DNA of 64,000 nucleotides from Kamptonema formosum PCC 6407 (GCF_000332155.1 NZ_KB235903.1:1831328-1895327); one strand, 5' to 3'. Counted from the stretch's first letter, positions 18,491 to 28,408 are shown. Translations and numbers: made by a program. Notes: a model not told the origin generated them from the letters alone.

Positions 18491-18949
18491 TTGTTGGAAT
18501 TGTTAAATATCCTGGTGTTGCACGGCCCCAATCTCAATCTATTGGGTCAGCGAGAACCTGGAGTTTATGGCAGTGCAACTTTAGATGACATCAACCAGTT
18601 GTTAGAGGAAGAAGCGCAAGCCCTCCAGGTTAAAATTTCTATCCAGCAGTCCAATCATGAAGGCGTTTTGGTGGATGCAATTCAGTCAATGCTAGGGCAA
18701 CACCAAGGTCTGCTGATTAATGCTGGAGCTTATACCCATACCAGCGTAGCAATCCGAGACGCGATCGCTGCCGTTAATGTTCCTGCGGTAGAAGTTCATC
18801 TGAGTAACATTTACCGCCGCGAGCTTTTTAGACACCATTCGTTTATTGCGGCGGTGGCGATTGGTCAAATCAGCGGTTTTGGCGCGGATAGTTACCGTTT
18901 GGGGTTACAAGCTTTGGTTCATCACTTGAAAAGAGGGGCTAGGGGCTAG
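18491..18949 (+). CDS. aroQ: Type II 3-dehydroquinate dehydratase
   Basis: The protein has all AroQ signatures: [21 protein letters not shown] with the catalytic Tyr, the QSNHEG loop, [17 protein letters not shown], the catalytic His in [18 protein letters not shown], and ISGFGADSY. It carries out the third shikimate-pathway step. Only TTG starts fit (18491, 18494 or 18500); 18500 gives the family-typical opening [11 protein letters not shown]. The last residues (KRGARG) and stop codon are supplied by a GGGGCTA heptamer array that has run into the gene end. Confidence 0.93.
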   Translation: MLELLNILVLHGPNLNLLGQREPGVYGSATLDDINQLLEEEAQALQVKISIQQSNHEGVLVDAIQSMLGQHQGLLINAGAYTHTSVAIRDAIAAVNVPAVEVHLSNIYRRELFRHHSFIAAVAIGQISGFGADSYRLGLQALVHHLKRGARG

Positions 18950-18972
18950 GGGCTAGGGGCTAGAAAAGAAGG
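18930..18972. repeat. GGGGCTA heptamers overlapping the aroQ 3' end
   Basis: Four GGGGCTA units cover the final codons and stop of aroQ and the gap before the next gene. The TAG in the repeat acts as the stop codon. Confidence 0.85.
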
Positions 18973-18992
18973 GAACAAGAGGGCTAACTGAA

Positions 18993-20219
18993 ATGCGTTA
19001 CTCCCTGTTAAATAAGTTTCAAGGTGTGCTACTAGGTGCAGCATTAGGGGAATTATTAGGCATTGAATACCAAAGGCAAATATTAAGTTGTAGCGATCGG
19101 AATGAAGATTTTAACCGCAGTTCAAACAAGATAAAATTGCCAAATTTCCGGCTGGGTGCGACACGAGTTGAAATAAACTCCCTCAACCGTGACTTCCAGC
19201 TTAACAATAGAGCATCTGCTAGCAGCGCTTATCTTGCTTACCTCTGGGGTAAAAGCTTGATACAGATGAGAGGTTTAGATTTAAAAGACTGGAGGGACAT
19301 TTGGGTTGGAGTTTCTAACTCAGAATTTACAAAAGTTAACTCTTCACCAGACGATCCAAAGGCTGGCAGATCGGCACTAGACATATTACCGAGACAAAAT
19401 TTAACTTCACCCTTAGCCCTTCACCCTTCATCTTTGATTCTTCAGCCTTCAGCAGCAGCAGTTGCTACTTTACCAGTAGCGATGTTTTTTCATGAAAATA
19501 AAGCTAAACTACGAGAAAAGCTAGAACAAGTAGCTGGGGTTTGGCAAGCACCCAGCCAAATTGAACAAGATGTAGCAGTAGGGACTTTAAGCGTAGGATA
19601 CGCGATCTCGCGTGCGCTTAAAGAAAAACTCCACCCCTCCGTCTTAATTCCCGAAACCCTTACCTATCTTGGGGTAGATATGCCGTTAGCAACTTTACTG
19701 CTAAAAGTACAGATATTATTAGAGCAGAATGCTAGTTTAGAGGCAGCTCAGACTCAGCTTTGTAAAAGTGCAGTCGATGCACAGAGGCAAGAGGTAACAG
19801 AGGGAAGCTTAGAAGCCAAGTTTGTCAGTCCTTCATTTTTTCTTCCGATTGCCTTAGCTTTTTACTGCTTTCTGAGTACCCCAGAAAATTTGCGCTTAGC
19901 AGTTATCCGCGCAGCGCAGATGGGAGTAGAACCCCAGCTCACTTGCAGTTTGGTGGGGGCCCTGTCGGGAGCTTATAATGGCGCTGTCAGCATTCCTGTA
20001 GAATGGCGAGTCGCATTAGAAACAAATTCTGAAGCAGGGCGTGAGAATTCGGATCGATCGCCTTTACTTTGGGGTACGGTAAGTATAGGGGAAATTATGG
20101 AATTAGCAGCTAACCTCTTGGCTGTTTGGTCTGGAGTATACCACAGCTCGGCCTCTAGCGCATCACCACAACCTCCTGTTGTGGCAGCACCTTATGTGAT
20201 TAGGCCTCATAGAGTTTAG
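18993..20219 (+). CDS. DraG-like (ADP-ribosylglycohydrolase-fold) protein, probably non-catalytic
   Basis: The 408-residue protein begins with KFQGVLLGAALGELLGIEYQ, which looks like the first helix of ADP-ribosylglycohydrolases, and has the late motif SLVGALSGAYNGAVSIP. The metal-binding Asp motifs expected of active DraG enzymes (GD near the start, DDT later) are not apparent, so I infer a structural or binding role. A Ser/Pro/Leu-rich stretch (around residues 138-154) is written by a low-complexity repeat in the DNA. It starts 43 nt after aroQ and may be cotranscribed. The family assignment is moderate. Confidence 0.6.
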   Translation: MRYSLLNKFQGVLLGAALGELLGIEYQRQILSCSDRNEDFNRSSNKIKLPNFRLGATRVEINSLNRDFQLNNRASASSAYLAYLWGKSLIQMRGLDLKDWRDIWVGVSNSEFTKVNSSPDDPKAGRSALDILPRQNLTSPLALHPSSLILQPSAAAVATLPVAMFFHENKAKLREKLEQVAGVWQAPSQIEQDVAVGTLSVGYAISRALKEKLHPSVLIPETLTYLGVDMPLATLLLKVQILLEQNASLEAAQTQLCKSAVDAQRQEVTEGSLEAKFVSPSFFLPIALAFYCFLSTPENLRLAVIRAAQMGVEPQLTCSLVGALSGAYNGAVSIPVEWRVALETNSEAGRENSDRSPLLWGTVSIGEIMELAANLLAVWSGVYHSSASSASPQPPVVAAPYVIRPHRV

Positions 20220-20405
20220 AGTTTTTGAGATTTTAGATTCAGGAGTGAAAGAAATTCGGTGTGAATAGCGATCGCTAACTGTTTGCGCCTCACCGAGTCT
20301 AGTTTTAAGAGATAAAAAACTTAGAACTAGGCACTAATCAGTATCCAGAGTCAGGCAAAATATCTGACAGGGCTGCTAAATAACTTCGATGTAGCTTTGA
20401 TATAA

Positions 20406-22955
20406 ATGAATACGCTCCACTCTCTTGCTGCTAGCTTTATTGAGCAGCTAAACGCTGTCCGCAGGGTAAGCAAACACAGCGCTAACACACAAACGACTAA
20501 TGGCGGTTTAGCACATACTGCACAAAGCCACCAGCATCTACTATCTCCCATGCCCCTCTCACCGGGGCTTGTTGAGACTGTCGCTCCTTCTAGGGTTCAA
20601 AGCTCAAAATCCTGTCCTAAAGGTAGAGCAAGATCGCCTTGGCTGCTAGTAGTAGCTGTGGTGTCTCTGACGGGGACAATGGGACATCGCTTTTACAATC
20701 AGCCGAAATTGGATGTGGGAACTAAAGCTCCCCAGACAATCAAAGCTCCAGCTAGTGCTAGTATCCCCGATCGCAAAACCACCGAAGAGCAGCGCAAAGA
20801 AGCCCGCACGGGTGCAGTACCAGTGCTAGCCATCGATTCTAGTGCCGATCGCCACATCTATCAGGAAATTCAAAAATTTCTGGTACGGGGTAACGAACTA
20901 CGACAGCTCGCAGGGCCATTTCCTTTTGTCAGCATAGAAGTACTCTCTACTACTGTGCAGAGTTACTTAAGGCAGTGCCAAGAGTGGGAATGGCGAGCTG
21001 TACTCGCAGAGCTCGATGACGAAAAAATCGGGAATACAAAGTCGAGTCCAGAGCAATTCCCAGCCGCAAAGCAGATCGTCAATAAATCTGTAGAGCAAGC
21101 AGTTGCAGAACTTGAAGCTTACCGTTTGGTAGTATCGCAGGAAGATTTTAACAGACTCACAGAAAATATCTCCCAGGCTCGTAAAGGTTATTTCAACGCC
21201 TTAGAGGAACTCTCCAAGCAATCAGTTTCAGCACTGGGAGAGATCTATGATTCCTCTTTATTGGAGTTATCCGATGCAGCTTGGTTGCAAACGCAAACCG
21301 GAATTAACCGTACAGCCAGCCGGATGCTGGCTCAAGGCATTCCGCCGGGACTGCCTAAAGATATCCTAAAGGAAGCCGTCAGACAACAAGTAATGGATGT
21401 GATGCCGACGGAAACTCAACCTTTAGCGGTGAAGAGCTTAGGGGCAATTTTGCAGCCAAATCTGGTTAGGGATATAGAAGCAACCAAGCAGCTAGCCGAA
21501 CTTGCCGCTCAAAAGGTCAAACCGGTGATGGCAACTGTGGAAGAGGGCGAGATTATTGTTAAAGAAGGCGAGGAAATCACCCTGTCCGATTTTGTGTTGC
21601 TAGACCACTTTAGTTTGAGCCGTCGGGAAGTAAATTGGGTAGGGTTAACGGGGTTTGTCTGCCTAGTTAGCGGCGCAATTGGAGTTGTGCTGTTGGTGGA
21701 GAGGTACTACCGTCTACGGCGCAGAGATCATTTGCTGTTGTTGCTGTTGACGCTGAGTACGCCAGTGCTGCTGACTGTGGGCATTCCTTGGACGAGTTTA
21801 CCCGCGATTGGGATTCTGGCCGGTAGCTTTTACGGTTCGGCTGTAGGAGTAACAGTGGTGGGCCTGCTTTCGGCAGTATTGCCGATTGGCTTAGAAATTG
21901 ACGGGATTCATTTGTTGGCAAGTGCAGCCGGCGGTTTGCTGGGTGCGCTTATGGCTGGGCGACTGCGATCGCGCGAGGAACTAGCTCTGTTAGGAGTGGG
22001 GGTAGGTGTAACTCAGGGCATGGTTTACCTGTTGTTTACTCTGATTGGAAGCGCCACTGGTGGCTCGATTTGGTATGCGTTAGTCAGTACAGTGATTTTG
22101 CAAAGTCTGGGCGGGGTGGCTTGGAGTATTATCGCTCTCGGTCTCAGTCCGTATTTAGAACATTTGTTTGATTTGATCACGCCGATTCGTTTAGCGGAAT
22201 TGGCTAACCCCAACCGTCCGCTGCTCAAAAGGTTGGCTGCGGAAGCACCAGGGACGTTTCAGCACACTTTATTTGTGGCTAGCTTGGCTGAAGCTGCGGC
22301 GCGATCGCTCGGTTGCAATGTGGAACTGGTGAGGACTGGCACATTATACCACGATATCGGCAAAATGCACGATCCGCTGGGATTCTGTGAAAATCAGATG
22401 AGTGGCCCGAATAAGCACGATCAAATTAATGACCCTTGGGTGAGTGCAGATATTATTAAAAAGCACGTTACTGAAGGGTTGGCGATGGCGAAGAAATATC
22501 GATTACCCAAGGCAATTCAGGCGTTCATCCCGGAACATCAAGGGACAATGTTAATTGCTTATTTCTACCACCAAGCACAGCAAATTGTTGCCGAACAAGA
22601 AAGAATTGCTAATGGGAAGGAATATGCGAATACAAAATTAAAAGTTGCAAATCGAGTCTTGAGGGAGAAAGATTTTCGTTACGATGGGCCCATACCTCAG
22701 TCGCGAGAAACAGGAATTGTGATGTTAGCAGATTCTTGTGAGGCGGCTTTGCGATCGCTTAAAGATGCCACTCATGAGGAAGCTTTGAGCATGGTTAATA
22801 AGATGATGAGGGCTAGATGGCAAGATAATCAGTTGATTGATTCGGGGTTGACGCGGGAAGATTTAGCGGAAGTCGCGGAAATTTTTGTGCGGGTTTGGGA
22901 ACAGTTTAATCATAAGCGGATTGCTTATCCGAAAGCGGTTTTAACTCCCAGATAA
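20406..22955 (+). CDS. 7TM-HD membrane phosphodiesterase (PgpH-like)
   Basis: The 849-residue protein has a poorly conserved N-terminal 80 residues, a membrane helix, a large extracytoplasmic 7TMR-HDED domain (about residues 100-400), seven membrane helices (about 415-600) and a cytosolic HDIG domain. The HD motif is visible as TLYHDIGKMHDP, preceded by FQHTLFVASLAEAAARSLG and followed by IPEHQGT. PgpH of Listeria hydrolyses cyclic di-AMP, so c-di-AMP turnover is the likely role. The length is longer than PgpH because of the N-terminal tail. It is a single-gene unit. Confidence 0.87.
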   Translation: MNTLHSLAASFIEQLNAVRRVSKHSANTQTTNGGLAHTAQSHQHLLSPMPLSPGLVETVAPSRVQSSKSCPKGRARSPWLLVVAVVSLTGTMGHRFYNQPKLDVGTKAPQTIKAPASASIPDRKTTEEQRKEARTGAVPVLAIDSSADRHIYQEIQKFLVRGNELRQLAGPFPFVSIEVLSTTVQSYLRQCQEWEWRAVLAELDDEKIGNTKSSPEQFPAAKQIVNKSVEQAVAELEAYRLVVSQEDFNRLTENISQARKGYFNALEELSKQSVSALGEIYDSSLLELSDAAWLQTQTGINRTASRMLAQGIPPGLPKDILKEAVRQQVMDVMPTETQPLAVKSLGAILQPNLVRDIEATKQLAELAAQKVKPVMATVEEGEIIVKEGEEITLSDFVLLDHFSLSRREVNWVGLTGFVCLVSGAIGVVLLVERYYRLRRRDHLLLLLLTLSTPVLLTVGIPWTSLPAIGILAGSFYGSAVGVTVVGLLSAVLPIGLEIDGIHLLASAAGGLLGALMAGRLRSREELALLGVGVGVTQGMVYLLFTLIGSATGGSIWYALVSTVILQSLGGVAWSIIALGLSPYLEHLFDLITPIRLAELANPNRPLLKRLAAEAPGTFQHTLFVASLAEAAARSLGCNVELVRTGTLYHDIGKMHDPLGFCENQMSGPNKHDQINDPWVSADIIKKHVTEGLAMAKKYRLPKAIQAFIPEHQGTMLIAYFYHQAQQIVAEQERIANGKEYANTKLKVANRVLREKDFRYDGPIPQSRETGIVMLADSCEAALRSLKDATHEEALSMVNKMMRARWQDNQLIDSGLTREDLAEVAEIFVRVWEQFNHKRIAYPKAVLTPR

Positions 22956-23400
22956 GCTCAGAAATAGGGAAGATAAAATATGGGAGAGATGAATATGGGC
23001 GGGGCGGGTTTATAAGATTTGTCGATACCGATAGCAAATCTCGGCGAACCCACCCCTTGTATCTATAGAATTGATAAAATCTGTAATCAAAAAAATTATG
23101 AACAACTTCTCAGATATAGTTGTATCAGCAGAAATGGAAGTTAAAATTATTTACGATCGCCCCGGCTTGACCGATCGCCTCAACTCTTGTCGGTGACAGT
23201 AGCAAATATCTAGGTGAATCGGCCCCTAGAAAGATGGTAAAATTAGGAATGCTAAAATAATATAAAAATTGTAAGGTAAGTTCACCGAAGGATTTTGTCA
23301 CCGATCGATAATCTCGATCGACCTGTCCTCGTCAACCGATAAAAGTTATCAACCGTCCCCGTATCCTAATTTTTAAGACTAGCTCCAGAGGAATAGTATA
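22956..23400. other. Intergenic region with a diverged direct repeat
   Basis: No gene is seen. Two segments starting TTGTCG at 23019 and 23189 share a pattern (TTGTCG, AGCAAAT, GAA, CCCC) over about 38 nt and may be old copies of one repeat. A third relative may begin near 23280. The downstream gene has a GAGGA ribosome-binding site just before its ATG. Confidence 0.4.
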
Positions 23401-24603
23401 ATGGCATTAAAAGAGCAGCAACCACCAGAGTCAAATAAATCAGTTAATAATTCGGAGGCCAAACCTGCGGAAAGTTCCCTATGCGATGCTGCTGGACAAG
23501 TGGTAGCAGGAATCGGAGATGCGATCGCACAAGCCACATCCGAAGCCGGAAAAGCAGGCGCGATCGCCACAGAAGCAATTGGTACAGCAGCAACTACAGC
23601 AGCAAAACAAACTCAGGATTTGTTAGACTTGGCTACTGAAGAAGCGGGAAAATTGCTGGGGATGGTGGGCGATAACCCCATACTCAAACAAGTTCTCAAA
23701 GTTTTTAGGGCTGACTGGCTGCTGAGTTTAGCTGGTTCTGTGGATATCGCAAGTGCGGAGGCTGCTGTTAGAAAGTTGCAGCAGGAATATCCACAGGAAA
23801 GTCCGAGTGAGATCGCTCACCGAATTATGGTAGAGAAAGCTGTCTATGCAGGCGGAATTGGCTTAGTAAGCAGCGTTTTGCCTGGGGTGGCGGTGGCACT
23901 GCTGGCGGTGGATTTGGTGGCTACAACCCAGTTGCAGACGGAAATGCTTTATCAAATTGCCGCAGCTTATGGGATGGATTTGCATTCTCCGGCGCGGCGG
24001 GGAGAAGTTTTAGGGATTTTTGGGCTGTCGTTGGGAGGATCGCGAGCACTGAAGGCGGGTTTGGGATTGCTGCGAAATGTCCCTCTGGCAGGGATGGCGA
24101 TCGGCGCGAGTACGAATGCAGTTATGCTTTATACACTAGGCTATGCAGCTTGTCGGTTTTATGAAGCCAAGGTGAATCCTTTGACATCGCCAGCGGCGGC
24201 GCAGGAGATTCAGAGGGAAAGTGAGGAATATTTAACAGTGGCGATCGCACAACAAGCAATCGTCGATCAGATTTTGGTTCATCAGATTTTAGCAAGTTAT
24301 CCCGATAAGTCTTGGTCGGATATTTTGCCAGAATTGCAAGCATTAAATTTAGCCCCAACCACACTGGATGTAATTGCTGCTAATATTCAATCGCCAGTAC
24401 CTTTAGAGCAGCTTTTGGATAAGCTCAATCGCGACTATGCAATGGCTTTACTGGCTAGATGCTACACAATTTCTCAGCTAGATTGCGTGGTAACGGAGCA
24501 AGAACAGAAGCTAATGGTAGCGATCGCATCTAAGTTTAATATTGACTTAAAGGCAGTCGAAGAAACTGTAAAATCTGAGTTAACCAGGAGCGATTGTGCT
24601 TAA
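23401..24603 (+). CDS. Hydrophobic-core protein, DUF697/EcsC-like
   Basis: The 400-residue protein has an N-terminal Ala/Thr-rich helical stretch of about 80 residues (repeated TEAIGTAATTAAKQTQDLL-like pattern) and a central hydrophobic region (AGGIGLVSSVLPGVAVALLAVDLV and SLGGSRALKAGLGLLRNVPLAG) that resembles DUF697 or EcsC-type domains. The C-terminal third reads like a helical TerB-like domain (VVTEQEQKLMVAIASKFNID). Function unknown. Similar cyanobacterial proteins are membrane-associated, but I cannot name a pathway. It is a single gene followed by a dense repeat block. Confidence 0.6.
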   Translation: MALKEQQPPESNKSVNNSEAKPAESSLCDAAGQVVAGIGDAIAQATSEAGKAGAIATEAIGTAATTAAKQTQDLLDLATEEAGKLLGMVGDNPILKQVLKVFRADWLLSLAGSVDIASAEAAVRKLQQEYPQESPSEIAHRIMVEKAVYAGGIGLVSSVLPGVAVALLAVDLVATTQLQTEMLYQIAAAYGMDLHSPARRGEVLGIFGLSLGGSRALKAGLGLLRNVPLAGMAIGASTNAVMLYTLGYAACRFYEAKVNPLTSPAAAQEIQRESEEYLTVAIAQQAIVDQILVHQILASYPDKSWSDILPELQALNLAPTTLDVIAANIQSPVPLEQLLDKLNRDYAMALLARCYTISQLDCVVTEQEQKLMVAIASKFNIDLKAVEETVKSELTRSDCA

Positions 24604-24800
24604 AAATTGGTAATTGTTAACAGTTAACTGTTAACAGTTAACAGTTAACTGTTAACTGGTAATGGCTAATTGCTAATCGCTAATCGCTAATCGCTAATTG
24701 CTAATTACCAATCTCCCCTGCTCCCCCGCTCCCCCGCTCCCCCGCTCCCCCGCTCCCCCTCTTTCCCTAGCCCCTAGCCCCTAGCCCCTAGTCCCTTCTT
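24604..24800. repeat. Composite STRR block (four heptamer families)
   Basis: In order there are GTTAACA/AGTTAAC units, CTAATCG/CTAATTG units, CTCCCCCG units and CCCCTAG units, with almost no unique sequence between them. It is the densest mixed repeat block in the window. The following 24801-25086 holds only an ordinary promoter region for the DUF4168 gene. Confidence 0.9.
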
Positions 24801-25086
24801 CTCACACAAAGCCGCGATCGGCTACTATAATCAAAATGCTTCTCCCTGGTAAAACCTGTACCGCAACTAAATAGGCGATCGTCGCCAAAACTTCTGCCCT
24901 AGCCTCTAGAGGCACTAAAATCCCTCATAACTACCTCATAACTACTAGGATGGGGTTTAAAGTTATGGGATAGAGGCAAACTGTAAGAATTGTCTTCTTC
25001 TCAGGAACTTCCTCCCCGGAAAATTATTCAAAACTATAGAGCTTCTCAGCGATCCGCTCTGTTTTACCTACACCTAAGTAACCGCC

Positions 25087-25575
25087 ATGAACACTCTACT
25101 TAACAGCCCTCAACTTAGCCTCAGCCGCATAATATCGCAATCTCTGATCGTAGGAGCCATTTCCGCAGCAGGTTTACTAACAGGAGTCGTGCCCGGTTTG
25201 TCGGGACAATCCCCAACCCTGGTTTTCGGTTCCGCCGCCCAAGCTCAAGAGATTTCCAACGAAGAGATCGCTAACTATGCCCGTGCTGTCTTAGCAATCG
25301 AACCTAGACGGCTCGAAGCCGTAAAAGAAATTAAAGGCATGGTAGGTTCAGTTCCCCCAGTTGTTTGCAACGAAACTAGAAGTATTAACAGACTCCGAGG
25401 CGACGTTCGTGGAGTAGCAGTGAATTACTGTGATTTCGCCAGAAAAATTATAGAAAGTAATAAGTTGACAGTTTCTCGCTTTAATGCAATTACTCTGAGT
25501 CAGCAAGCAGATCCAGTTCTCAAACAGAGAATTCAAGCTGAGTTACTGCGCCTTCAACAAAGCGGCAATCAATAA
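25087..25575 (+). CDS. DUF4168 secreted protein
   Basis: The 162-residue protein has a signal-like N-terminus with one hydrophobic stretch (LIVGAISAAGLLTGVVPGL) and an Ala-rich cleavage region (SAAQAQ). The mature part, ISNEEIANYARAVLAIEPRRLEAVKEIKG through RIQAELLRL, fits DUF4168. These are helical, exported proteins of unknown role, common in cyanobacteria. A pair of cysteines (VVCNET and NYCDFA) may form a disulfide. Confidence 0.75.
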   Translation: MNTLLNSPQLSLSRIISQSLIVGAISAAGLLTGVVPGLSGQSPTLVFGSAAQAQEISNEEIANYARAVLAIEPRRLEAVKEIKGMVGSVPPVVCNETRSINRLRGDVRGVAVNYCDFARKIIESNKLTVSRFNAITLSQQADPVLKQRIQAELLRLQQSGNQ

Positions 25576-25814
25576 AATAGAGTATAGGGAACAGGGGATT
25601 CTTCTAGTTATGCCTATCCCCACCTCTATTTTTCTCTCTCTTCCCTTCTGGTTAATAAGGGTATGCAATGTTTAATTCACAAAATTATGCTTGGATGTTA
25701 ACCAGTGCCAGATAATAGGCAAGTAATATGAATTAACATCAATTAGGACACTCGCTCGTGGCTCAAACCATTTAAACTTTAACAGTTAAGAATTAATAGT
25801 TAACTGCATAATAG

Positions 25815-26255
25815 TTAACTGCATAGCATTTTTGCTTGTTGAATCCATTCTTGGGCTTGTTCCACAGAGGGACACAAATCCCGCCGCTGCATTGTCGCCA
25901 CATAAAACCGTAAAATTTGTTGGTGCAGCCTGTGAATGGGAATTTCCGCCAACTGCTTCGCAGAGGCGACACCAGCGTGAAGCAAAAGCCCGCAATATTG
26001 ACACCCAACACTCGGAATCCGAGCCAGATCGGCTAGAGCCACCCATTTGTTAAGATGTTGAACGTGAATTTGCAACTGATTTGCCAAGGCCAATCGGCGA
26101 TCGCTAGTTGTAGCTTTTTTGAGCAATTGTCCAGTAGTGGCAATACCGCACTCTTGCAGTAGAGATTCATTCTGATGGCTCAATCCTGGCAATTGTGCGA
26201 TCGGCCAGTCAGTAGTTTGGAGGGGAGTGCGGCGAGATTTTTGAGAAGTTCCCAT
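25815..26255 (-). CDS. DUF4332 helix-hairpin-helix protein
   Basis: The 146-residue protein fits DUF4332: QLPGLSHQNESLLQECGIATTGQLL and ADLARIPSVGCQYCGLLLHAGVASAKQLAEIP are two helix-hairpin-helix-like repeats. The motif suggests nucleic acid binding, but no function is known for the family. It is divergent from the aminopeptidase gene, with a 120-nt promoter region between. Two short overlapping minus-strand frames near 25786-26046 are shadows. Confidence 0.7.
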   Translation of the reverse strand: MGTSQKSRRTPLQTTDWPIAQLPGLSHQNESLLQECGIATTGQLLKKATTSDRRLALANQLQIHVQHLNKWVALADLARIPSVGCQYCGLLLHAGVASAKQLAEIPIHRLHQQILRFYVATMQRRDLCPSVEQAQEWIQQAKMLCS

Positions 26256-26375
26256 AGATTTTTATGATTTATAGCAGTAAGGAAGAAGGAAGAAGGTAAT
26301 AAAAGACAATGGTTTCAGCAGTTTGGTATAAAATAGTCAGGGTAAAAGACCCTGACTTATTAACTACATTTTATC

Positions 26376-27758
26376 ATGGAAATTTCCAACAACTACGATT
26401 TCCTAGCAACGGCACTCCGCCAGCGTCGGCAAAAACTAGCCACTTTAATTAATTTTCCTATAATTCTCTGGTCAGGTCGCAGTATTTCGCGTAATTATCC
26501 AGCGAATACCTTCCCATTTCGGGCTAGCAGTCACTTCCTCTACTTTGCAGGTTTACCTTTAGAAAATGCCGCCATTCGTCTAGAATCTGGGAAATTAGAA
26601 CTGTTTATAGATAACGCACATCCAAGTAACGCGCTCTGGCATGGAGAAATGCCGAAAAGAGAAGAAATTGCCGAGAAAATAGGTGCTGATGCTGCTTTTC
26701 CAATGGCAAATTTGGAGTCCCGTACAGCGGGTGCTGCTACTATCCCCGTGCAGGATTATCGTACCCTATTAAAACAGTCTCAAACTCTTAATCGCCCTCT
26801 TCCTTCAGCGAAATCACCAGAAGGAATTGACTTAGAATTAACCAAGGCAATTATATCTCTGCGCCTCACCCATGATGCAGCAGCTTTAGGAGAATTACGT
26901 CAAGCTAGTGCTGTTACTGTAAAAGCTCATAAAGCCGGGATGGTGGCAACAGCAAGCGCTAAAACGGAAGCGGCGATTCGTGCGGCAATGGAAGGTCATA
27001 TTATCGCAGAAAATATGACTTTTGCCTATCCGAGTATTGTAACTGTGCGAGGAGAAGTTTTGCATAACGAACAGTATCATCACCCGGTACAAACTGGAGA
27101 CTTACTGTTAGCAGATGTGGGTGCAGAGACAGCAATGGGATGGGCGGGTGACGTGACGCGCACTTGGCCTGTTTCTGGTAAATTTTCACCGACTCAGCGA
27201 GATATTTATGATGTAGTATTGGCAGCTCACGATGCTTGTATTGCTAAGATAGTCCCTGGGGTAGAATATCGAGATATTCATCTTTTAGCTGCTCAGGTTA
27301 TTGCTGAAGGATTGGTAGATTTAGGCATTTTGCAAGGGAAGCCTGATGATTTAGTAGAAATGGATGCTCACGCACTCTTTTTCGTGCATGGAATTGGGCA
27401 TTTAATCGGTTTAGATGTTCACGATATGGAAGATTTTGGAGATTTGGCTGGCTATGAGGAAGGAAGAGTAAGGAGTAGCCGTTTTGGGTTAGGCTATCTG
27501 CGTCTCCATCGCACTTTACGCCCTGGGATGCTAGTATCAATTGAACCTGGATTTTATCAAGTTCCGGGAATTTTGAATAAGTTGGAAAATCGCTCAAAAT
27601 ATAAGGATGTCGTGAATTGGGATAAGCTGAATAAGTTTGCTGATGTCCGGGGAATTCGGATTGAAGATGATGTGTTAGTGACAGAAGCAGGAACAGAAGT
27701 ATTAACAGCTAACTTACCTACTCATGCAGATGAGATTGAGCAGTTGGTAAAAGGATAG
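26376..27758 (+). CDS. pepP: Xaa-Pro aminopeptidase (M24B)
   Basis: The 460-residue protein has an N-terminal creatinase-like domain (SGRSISRNYPANTFPFRASS) and a pita-bread catalytic domain. The dinuclear metal ligands are visible: Asp in LLADVGAE, Asp in AGDVTRTWP, His in FFVHGIGHLIGLDVHD, Glu in SIEPGFY and Glu in IRIEDDVLV. It removes N-terminal residues that precede proline. Length is normal. It is followed by the convergent Uma2 pair. Confidence 0.92.
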   Translation: MEISNNYDFLATALRQRRQKLATLINFPIILWSGRSISRNYPANTFPFRASSHFLYFAGLPLENAAIRLESGKLELFIDNAHPSNALWHGEMPKREEIAEKIGADAAFPMANLESRTAGAATIPVQDYRTLLKQSQTLNRPLPSAKSPEGIDLELTKAIISLRLTHDAAALGELRQASAVTVKAHKAGMVATASAKTEAAIRAAMEGHIIAENMTFAYPSIVTVRGEVLHNEQYHHPVQTGDLLLADVGAETAMGWAGDVTRTWPVSGKFSPTQRDIYDVVLAAHDACIAKIVPGVEYRDIHLLAAQVIAEGLVDLGILQGKPDDLVEMDAHALFFVHGIGHLIGLDVHDMEDFGDLAGYEEGRVRSSRFGLGYLRLHRTLRPGMLVSIEPGFYQVPGILNKLENRSKYKDVVNWDKLNKFADVRGIRIEDDVLVTEAGTEVLTANLPTHADEIEQLVKG

Positions 27759-27780
27759 TTATAGGTCATTAAGCCCTAAA

Positions 27781-28362
27781 TTATTCTAAGAGCCAAGCAA
27801 ATAACTCCCCCACAGTCAAGCTCACTTCACTGGCAAATGAGGGTACAATTAATTGTTCTTGTGGTTCATCAAATACTATCGGTTGTTGATTGGGAAGAAA
27901 AACAAATACTGTTTGCTCGCTAGGATCTATTAACCAACCTAATTGCGTTCCGTGATTCAGACAATGCAAAATATTTTTTGTTACTTTAGTTTGACTTTGA
28001 TCGGGGGATAGGATTTCAATTGTCCAATCAGGAGCAATATTAAACACATTGGCGACACCGCCATTCTCTTTGCGCGGAATTCTATCCCACAGAAATACAG
28101 AGACATCGGGAACTGTTGATCGGCCGCCAAATGTACACCGCAGTTCTGTATATGCTCGTCCAATCCGTTTAGGTTTAAGAACTGCATTTATAACAGGAGG
28201 AAGTTCAGTCTGAATTGTGCTGTGTTCACCTTGAGGCATTGGCTTTTGGATAATTTGACCGTCAATGTATTCGCTGGCAGGTTTTGTTTCTGGCAGCTTC
28301 AGAAACTCATCTAATGTTAAGGGTTTAGCTGGTGCTTGTACCATTTTATTACATCTCCACAA
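27781..28362 (-). CDS. Uma2-family (DUF820) nuclease-fold protein, copy 1
   Basis: The 193-residue protein belongs to the Uma2/DUF820 family, a PD-(D/E)XK-like fold very abundant in cyanobacteria. Visible motifs are LTLDEFLKLPETKPASEYIDGQI, STVPDVSVF and APDWTIEILSPDQS with the conserved Asp and Glu-Ile-Leu. Some members may act in mobile elements, but no substrate is known. It is the second of two tandem copies on this strand, offset exactly 646 bp with no indel, so the duplication is recent. Confidence 0.88.
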   Translation of the reverse strand: MWRCNKMVQAPAKPLTLDEFLKLPETKPASEYIDGQIIQKPMPQGEHSTIQTELPPVINAVLKPKRIGRAYTELRCTFGGRSTVPDVSVFLWDRIPRKENGGVANVFNIAPDWTIEILSPDQSQTKVTKNILHCLNHGTQLGWLIDPSEQTVFVFLPNQQPIVFDEPQEQLIVPSFASEVSLTVGELFAWLLE

Positions 28363-28389
28363 TTTTTATGTTTATATTTTATCTTTTTC

Positions 28390-28408
28390 AGGTGGGCATT
28401 GCCCACCT
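28390..28408 (-). terminator. Palindrome after Uma2 copy 2
   Basis: AGGTGGGC-ATT-GCCCACCT is a perfect 8-bp stem just downstream of copy 2 on the minus strand and just upstream of copy 1. An A-rich, not U-rich, tail follows in the minus direction, so termination would be weak. Confidence 0.5.

Noticed and set aside
24604..24800. Dense repeats that might look like a CRISPR array
   Set aside because: Units are 7-8 bp in direct tandem with no unique spacers and no cas genes nearby. These are STRR sequences.
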